64,000 nucleotides of DNA from Sphaerolaimus hirsutus (Eukaryota > Nematoda > Chromadorea > Monhysterida > Sphaerolaimidae). The notes beneath the pieces were generated by a model, which saw only the letters and a list, made by a program, of their open reading frames with translations, was not told the origin of the DNA and searched no databases. Every line of letters begins with the position of its first letter. Position 1 is the stretch's first letter. The position numbers and the translations under genes are program-made. Shown here piece after piece: positions 58,843-64,000 of the stretch. The stretch is from the NCBI GenBank assembly GCA_964036195.1, contig OZ038450.1:8124701-8188700 (forward strand), read 5' to 3'.

Positions 58843-59911
58843 GTGTTGTATAACTTTTGTTTCACCCTCCTTTATCGCACACTTTAAATGCTGCCAGCAT
58901 GCCACATATAAATAAATAACAAATATAATAAATGATGATAACAATTGCAATACAATCAAATGTCGTCAACAACAACTGTGTCTGTTTCACAATATTTCAC
59001 ATGCGAAACTCTGATATCTATGCATGTCTGCCATCAAACATTTGATAATGTACTGTGATGAATGATGGTATTGTGGTTCATGTGATTGAACCATTCCTTT
59101 CAAATTTACCACACCCTTCACTGTAAAATCTCATTTTTTATGTGGCAGGCATAGTACAAAAGTGCCATGCAAAATGTGTAATAATAGACTATGAAAAAAT
59201 GAGTATAGAGTTATATAGCATTGAATGTGTTGAAATCGAGTAGTGTGAGTATATTTCACGCTGGCACATAAATTGTAAACATAACAGTAGCATTTGAAAT
59301 GAGGCACTTCAGCATTTGAAGTGTGCTAGTTTTCCCAGCATATAATGTGACTACCATTAAAAATTTAAAAGTGTCGTGTACACAGGTAATGGAGGGATTT
59401 CCAAATCATTTTGGGCCCGAGTGGAATGCCAGGCCCTAATATTTTCAAATATGTCCAGTTTCCGAAGGCCAGAAATATTCCTAACTTTCTCGGAAGTTAA
59501 AAATGTGATTTTCCTACGATTTATTCTCTTTATCGCGTAAAACAAAGCTGAATATTTGGATACGGGTTGATTGTCCTCACGAATCATTCGATGTGACATG
59601 CTCAGGTCCCCCTGTCACAATAAAGCAATGTTAATTGATGAATTAGTGTGGGATCAAATTCTACGGAACCGGATTAGTGGACCCTGGTGCCGGTTCCCCA
59701 AGTGGAAAAGTTAAGAGTTAAAACTTAAGAGTTGAGTAAAATGATAAATGATAAGTTAAGAGTAAAGTTAAAAGTTAAGGGTTGAGTAAAATCATTTGAC
59801 ATTTTTTTTAGATTACTTAACTTTACTCATAACTTGTCATTTGTCATTTTACTCAACTCTTAAGTTTTAACTCTTAACTTTTCCACTTGCGGAACTGGCC
59901 CCAGATCTAAT

Positions 59912-60405
59912 GGCGCTACACACACTGGTTTTCACCATGACCGATGTGAAAAGTGAAACGGCGACATGGCGATATCCAGCCTACTCTTTTTGTATGCTAT
60001 TTGTTTTTGTTTTAAAATATTCAAATTTTAACTTTTATTAATTTAAATTCCAATTAAAATTAAATAAAATCATTCAACCGTGTTCATTTATTTGCATTTG
60101 AAAAAAATTTTAGTTTTCACACGAAGTCACGGTGAAAACTAATGTGTGTAGGGCCATTGTGCTTACACACTAGTTTTCACCGTGACTTCGTGTGAAAACT
60201 GAAATTTTTTCAATTGCAAATTAATGAACACGGTTGAATGATCTTTATTTAAATTGGAATTTAAATCAATGAAAGTTAAAATTTAAAAATTTTAAAACTA
60301 AAACACATAGCTTACAATAAGAGCAGGCTGGATGTCGCCATGTCGCCATTTCAGTTTTCACATTGGTCACTGTGAAAACTAGTGTGTGTGGGGCCATTGT
60401 CACCG
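59912..60405. mobile_element. Two adjacent family C MITEs, inverted
   Basis: Two copies with ACACACTGGTTTTCACC and GGTGAAAACTAGTGTGTG ends lie head to head and meet near 60165. Arm A has a single C element at 36505-36860. Confidence 0.6.
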
Positions 60406-61020
60406 ACTACACTATAAATATTTGTATATCTGATTGTGTTAGCCACTGGCTGGGGGGAAATAGGACAAAAAACGTTTCTCCATTCATAAGCATCGAATTT
60501 TCAAGAACAGGCAGCATAAGTAAATATTCAACCATCTCGCAATTTATTTGCATTTTCATTTGTTTGTCCAATCCCAATGATATTGAGCGCGTAACACTAA
60601 TTTCCTCCGCCAAGTTTGAACAACGTCAAAGCAAGTTCACTTCAAAGAAATGTGACTGTGGTATGACGTACCTATGATGGAAATGGCTCACACTTTGCAT
60701 GGAACTTTGACCACACCAATTTGATCTGAACAACGAGCCAACAATGAAAATTTTCTTCGTAATTGTAAATATAATTAGTTCACTTCTGGATCATTTTTAC
60801 ACAGGATTGATCACATAACTTTTTTCTCAAATAATGGTAACATGTAAACTGAGGTGCGATAACCACAAGTGCCAAAAAAACAAAATTGCCAATTGAATTA
60901 TCAGTACCTGGCAAATGCAGTGGTTGTCTTTATTAACACACTGCAGAATTTGCTGCATGTCTAATGGCAACCTCGTATAGGGCAACCGTAGTGCGGCAAA
61001 GAAGTTAAGCAGCTAATATA
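60406..61020. other. Unique sequence shared by both arms, nothing recognised
   Basis: Matches about 35640-36230 of arm A. One ORF (60363-60677) is not kept in frame in arm A. Confidence 0.4.
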
Positions 61021-61444
61021 CCGTATATCCTCGAATAAGACCCCAGGGGAGTTATTTTTTCGTCAGAGTTTTTGAGGGGGGAGTTATTCAAGGGGGAGGA
61101 GTTATTCAAGGGAGGGAGTTATTTTTTCCTAAGAAACTTTTACTAAATTCATTGTATGAATGCATTCTGTCAACTCATGTAATCCAGCTAACAACAACAA
61201 AAAGCTGTGTACACACTGTGTACACGCTATGTATCTGTTGTCGCTGCCATACGTCAACATTATTTTGTATTTTCATCGATCATTTTTGTAAAATATGTAG
61301 CATATTTTCCGCCCAGAGTGGGGAGTTATTCAAGAGGGGGGAGTTGTTCAAGGGAGGGAGTTATTTTTTCGTCAGAGTTTTTGAGGGGGGTTATTCAAGG
61401 GGGAGGAGTTATTCGAGGGGGGGGTCTTATTCGAGGATATACGG
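61021..61444. mobile_element. Family E element, only in arm B
   Basis: CCGTATATCCTCGAATAAGA to TTCGAGGATATACGG between TA dinucleotides. Arm A has the empty site AATATAAAAG, which shows a TA target duplication. Confidence 0.88.
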
Positions 61445-61573
61445 TAAAAGATTTTTTTGTGTGGAATTTACCGATGGCCGGTGTTTGTTAAGACTTTTTC
61501 AAAAACACGAGCATTGCAACTACTTATTTAAAACTGCAGCTGAAATTTGCAGTAATTGCTAGGTAGGTAAGTA

Positions 61574-61827
61574 CCGTATTTCCTCGAAATGCCCCCCCCC
61601 CCCTCGAAATACCCCCCTCAAAATGGGCACTATGAATTTGTGGTCCGGGAAATGCATAACAGACGTTCAAAACACTTACTGTGTTACGTTAGAACATCGT
61701 TTATACCATCTACATCCTTATATAAGGCTGTAAAAACATATAAATGGTTGTCGCATTTTTCACGTTTTTCTCTCAAAATTGTCACTCTGGAAAAATAACC
61801 CCCCGGGGGTAATACGAGGAAATACGG
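61574..61827. mobile_element. Family E element next to element N (arm B)
   Basis: CCGTATTTCCTCGAAATGCC to GAGGAAATACGG, flanked by TA on both sides, inserted at the edge of element N. Confidence 0.8.
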
Positions 61828-63219
61828 TAAAGTCGGCGGACATTTCACCCTACAAAATCGGAGAGTTAGAATTCGCTCGTGAATAGAGCGAACAACGAAA
61901 CTTGTGTCCCACGCAGACGCTATAAATTGAAAAAGGAAATCATATTAAAAGAAAAATGGACGTTTCGCTGCATCCGTGCGTGCCACGCCCTAGTTATCTA
62001 CATTTTCAACGTTGCTCGTAAAGAATTTGACCGTTCAAACTACCGTTTTACCGTTCAAACTACCGTTTTTGTTTTTATTTTATTTTTCATTCCTTGGCTC
62101 CGTTCCAACAGAAGACAACTTGGTAGCCGGCCAAAATTTCGAAATCCGCTATTAATATGAATAAAATAGGGTCACAATAGCTACATACCGTATTTGCTTG
62201 AATAATCCCCCTGGGGGATTATTATTTCGTCAGACTATTTTGAGGGGGGAACTAATCGAGGGGGGGAATTATTCGAGGGGGGAATTATTATTTCGTCAAC
62301 ATTTTCAACCATGTTTCTGTCAACTCATTTGATGAAATCTGCTTTATTCACACAAAAACGTGCCATTTTTGTTAAAATTGGGCACAATAAATTGAGCAAA
62401 TTCTTTAAGGGGGGGATTATTCGAGGGGGGGAATTATTATTTCCTCACTCGTCTTACAGGGGGGGATTATTCGAGGGGGGAATTATTCAAGGGGGGTACT
62501 ATTCAAGCAAATACGGTATATAACCATGTATATAAACAAAAATAGCGATTGTGAAGGTGGAAATTGGCAAAGCGAAGCAAATTTTAACGATTTTTAGCTA
62601 ACTTTCAGTTTTCACTCTCATTTGTATAATACGCAGGGCCGTATCCAGGGGGGGGCGGGGGGGCTGCAGCCCCCCCCCCTCCCGGGGCGAGACCAGAAAG
62701 TGACCGGAAAATTCGACTTTTTCAATGTCAGCGTGAAAAATTTTGCGCGCAAGCGCGCATTCTTCACCAGAAATACGGTATTATCATTCGATTTGCTCCA
62801 TGTGGCCGCAAATTGTAATAAATACACTCAATGTTGTGCTTTTTGCTGTTTTTGTATGTATATTTACATACATATACAGCGTTCCATGGCGCTGGCGCCA
62901 ACGCCAATGGCGCCATGGCGTGGCGCCAACTAATGGCGCCAGCGCCATTCCGCCACTCTGTAGCTAAAATTTTTTTTGGGGGGGGGGCTGAGCCCCCCCC
63001 CCTCGCCGACCTCCGTAAACAAGCAGCCCCCCCCCCCGCTCAAAAATCCTGGATACATCCCTGATAATACGCAACTGGTAATTGGGATAAGGGCCAAGTT
63101 TTCATACGTGACCCGATCTATTCCAATCGTTAAAATATTGCGTCACAATACCTAATGCCGTCATGCACTCTCCACTGGAGAGATTGACGCAAATGTTTGT
63201 AGGGCGATACATCTGCCGA
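61828..63219. mobile_element. Element N with nested E and M insertions, only in arm B
   Basis: Inverted ends AAGTCGGCGGACATTTCACC and GGGCGATACATCTGCCGACTT bound 1.4 kb absent from arm A (site near 35525). Nested inside are an E element (62188-62516, TA on both sides) and an M element. Confidence 0.7.
62634..63063. mobile_element. hAT-like element M4
   Basis: CAGGGCCGTATCCAGG to CCTGGATACATCCCTG with a perfect 8-bp duplication ATAATACG. GGCGCC palindromes lie inside. Confidence 0.9.
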
Positions 63220-63424
63220 CTTTATATTGCAATTTTTGTGTGCAGCCATGCAATTTCACATGCAAATGAACATTGGGCATCGTTTTCATTGGTTTTGTGG
63301 TATTTTCAGTAAGCGTAGCAGATGCGCTCTTAGCCAGGTATCACTTAACGAGGTTGGCCCTATGCTTTCGTGCCGCATAATAACCTTTTCGGCATTTCGT
63401 CGCCTATTCGGGCCATGCTCAAAC

Positions 63425-64000
63425 GACATCTAAACCCATCCCACATCTAGACCGACCGCACATCTAATGCTACCCATCGCACATCTAAGCCCATCGCACT
63501 TCTAAACCCTCATAGATGTGGAATGGGCGTAGATGTGTGATGGGGTTAGATGTGTGATAGCTGGGAATTAGCGGCAAGTCAAGTAAAGTGATTTGCACAG
63601 TGATTTAGCGATTAGTAAAGTGATTTAGCTGGCAATGGAATATTTATGATTAAAACTGGGAAGAAAGTGGGGGGCAAGTAGTTTCTAGGAAATGTTGTCA
63701 GGGGATGTAAATGTTTCAGGGGAGGGATGGAAATTTTTCAAGGGAACAGCGAAACAAATAATTCACGGGAGAAAGCTCAGGAAAAATAACATTAAAATCA
63801 ATGTGATAAAATGTTATTTATGACATTTTCTAAATAACGGTGATATTTGCCATGTGACATCTACATGGGCCTGCCGCTCGACGCAAAGTCGCGCGGAGCA
63901 CTTCGCAGGGGGAGTTACTTTGTGTTTGTCGACACGCGCCCACAACTAACCCCATCGCACATCTAAGCCCATCCCACATCTATGGGGGGTTTAGATGTGC
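63425..64000. mobile_element. Family G foldback element, cut by window end (arm B)
   Basis: Begins with CATCTAAACCCATCCCACAT arrays as at 34116-35330, but lacks the insert I. Confidence 0.65.

Larger units (their letters stand above)
49921..64000 (-). repeat. Arm B of large inverted duplication (contig C3)
   Basis: Reverse complement of 34189-46833 and continuing past the window. Position 64000 matches about 34189. Arm B is longer because of its own insertions (H, K3', LINE, E and N elements) and lacks several found in arm A. Confidence 0.85.

Noticed and set aside
34189-64000. A genuine chromosomal palindrome
   Set aside because: Kept only as the less likely explanation because symmetry ends at a 200-N gap and one arm truncates a gene there.

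Overview
The window is nuclear DNA of an invertebrate animal that I cannot place further. Genes are multi-exon with short GT-AG introns (62-66 bp where no repeat sits in them), interspersed with non-autonomous DNA transposons and Penelope-like and LINE retroelements. Two runs of exactly 200 N (19879-20078, 46834-47033) show a scaffold of three contigs: C1 1-19878, C2 20079-46833, C3 47034-64000.

C1 carries MSH2 on + (2085-15826, 18 exons, 3' end missing at the gap). Its second intron holds a 6.7 kb Penelope-like element (GIY-YIG endonuclease upstream of the reverse transcriptase, hammerhead-like motifs in inverted flanks) and a spliced coiled-coil/RRM-like gene. C2 carries a TMEM55/PIP4P-like membrane protein on -, the vesicular GABA/glycine transporter SLC32A1 on + (eight exons, 524 aa), a seven-transmembrane receptor on +, and the first two exons of a secreted JmjC-like protein. 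C3 is the reverse complement of the right half of C2 and continues the JmjC-like gene. Because the symmetry breaks at the gap, C3 is most simply the other haplotype of the same locus, scaffolded in the wrong orientation. The two copies differ by about a dozen precise transposon insertions with matching empty sites.

The main discovery is a family of short terminal-inverted-repeat elements (ends near GCCAGTCCCAGACCCTG) that behave as introners. All eight locus-level copies lie inside genes. Four of them are themselves the intron: removing the element and one copy of the short flanking repeat restores reading frame and family-typical length in MSH2, the TMEM55-like gene, SLC32A1 and the receptor. 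Only the MSH2 copy gives clean GT-AG borders; the others would need GT-TG or GG-AG borders, or a few extra residues. A second family (ends near CACACTAGTTGACA) also occurs only in introns, close to splice sites.

Other observations: hAT-like elements with perfect 8-bp target duplications whose cores are self-complementary microsatellites (ATATCG, GGGATC, AAACGTTT, GGCGCC types); a TA-targeting family with CCGTATTTCCTCGAA ends; and a JmjC-fold protein that has lost its iron ligands. All exon models come from reading the sequence and checking phases, with no transcript evidence.
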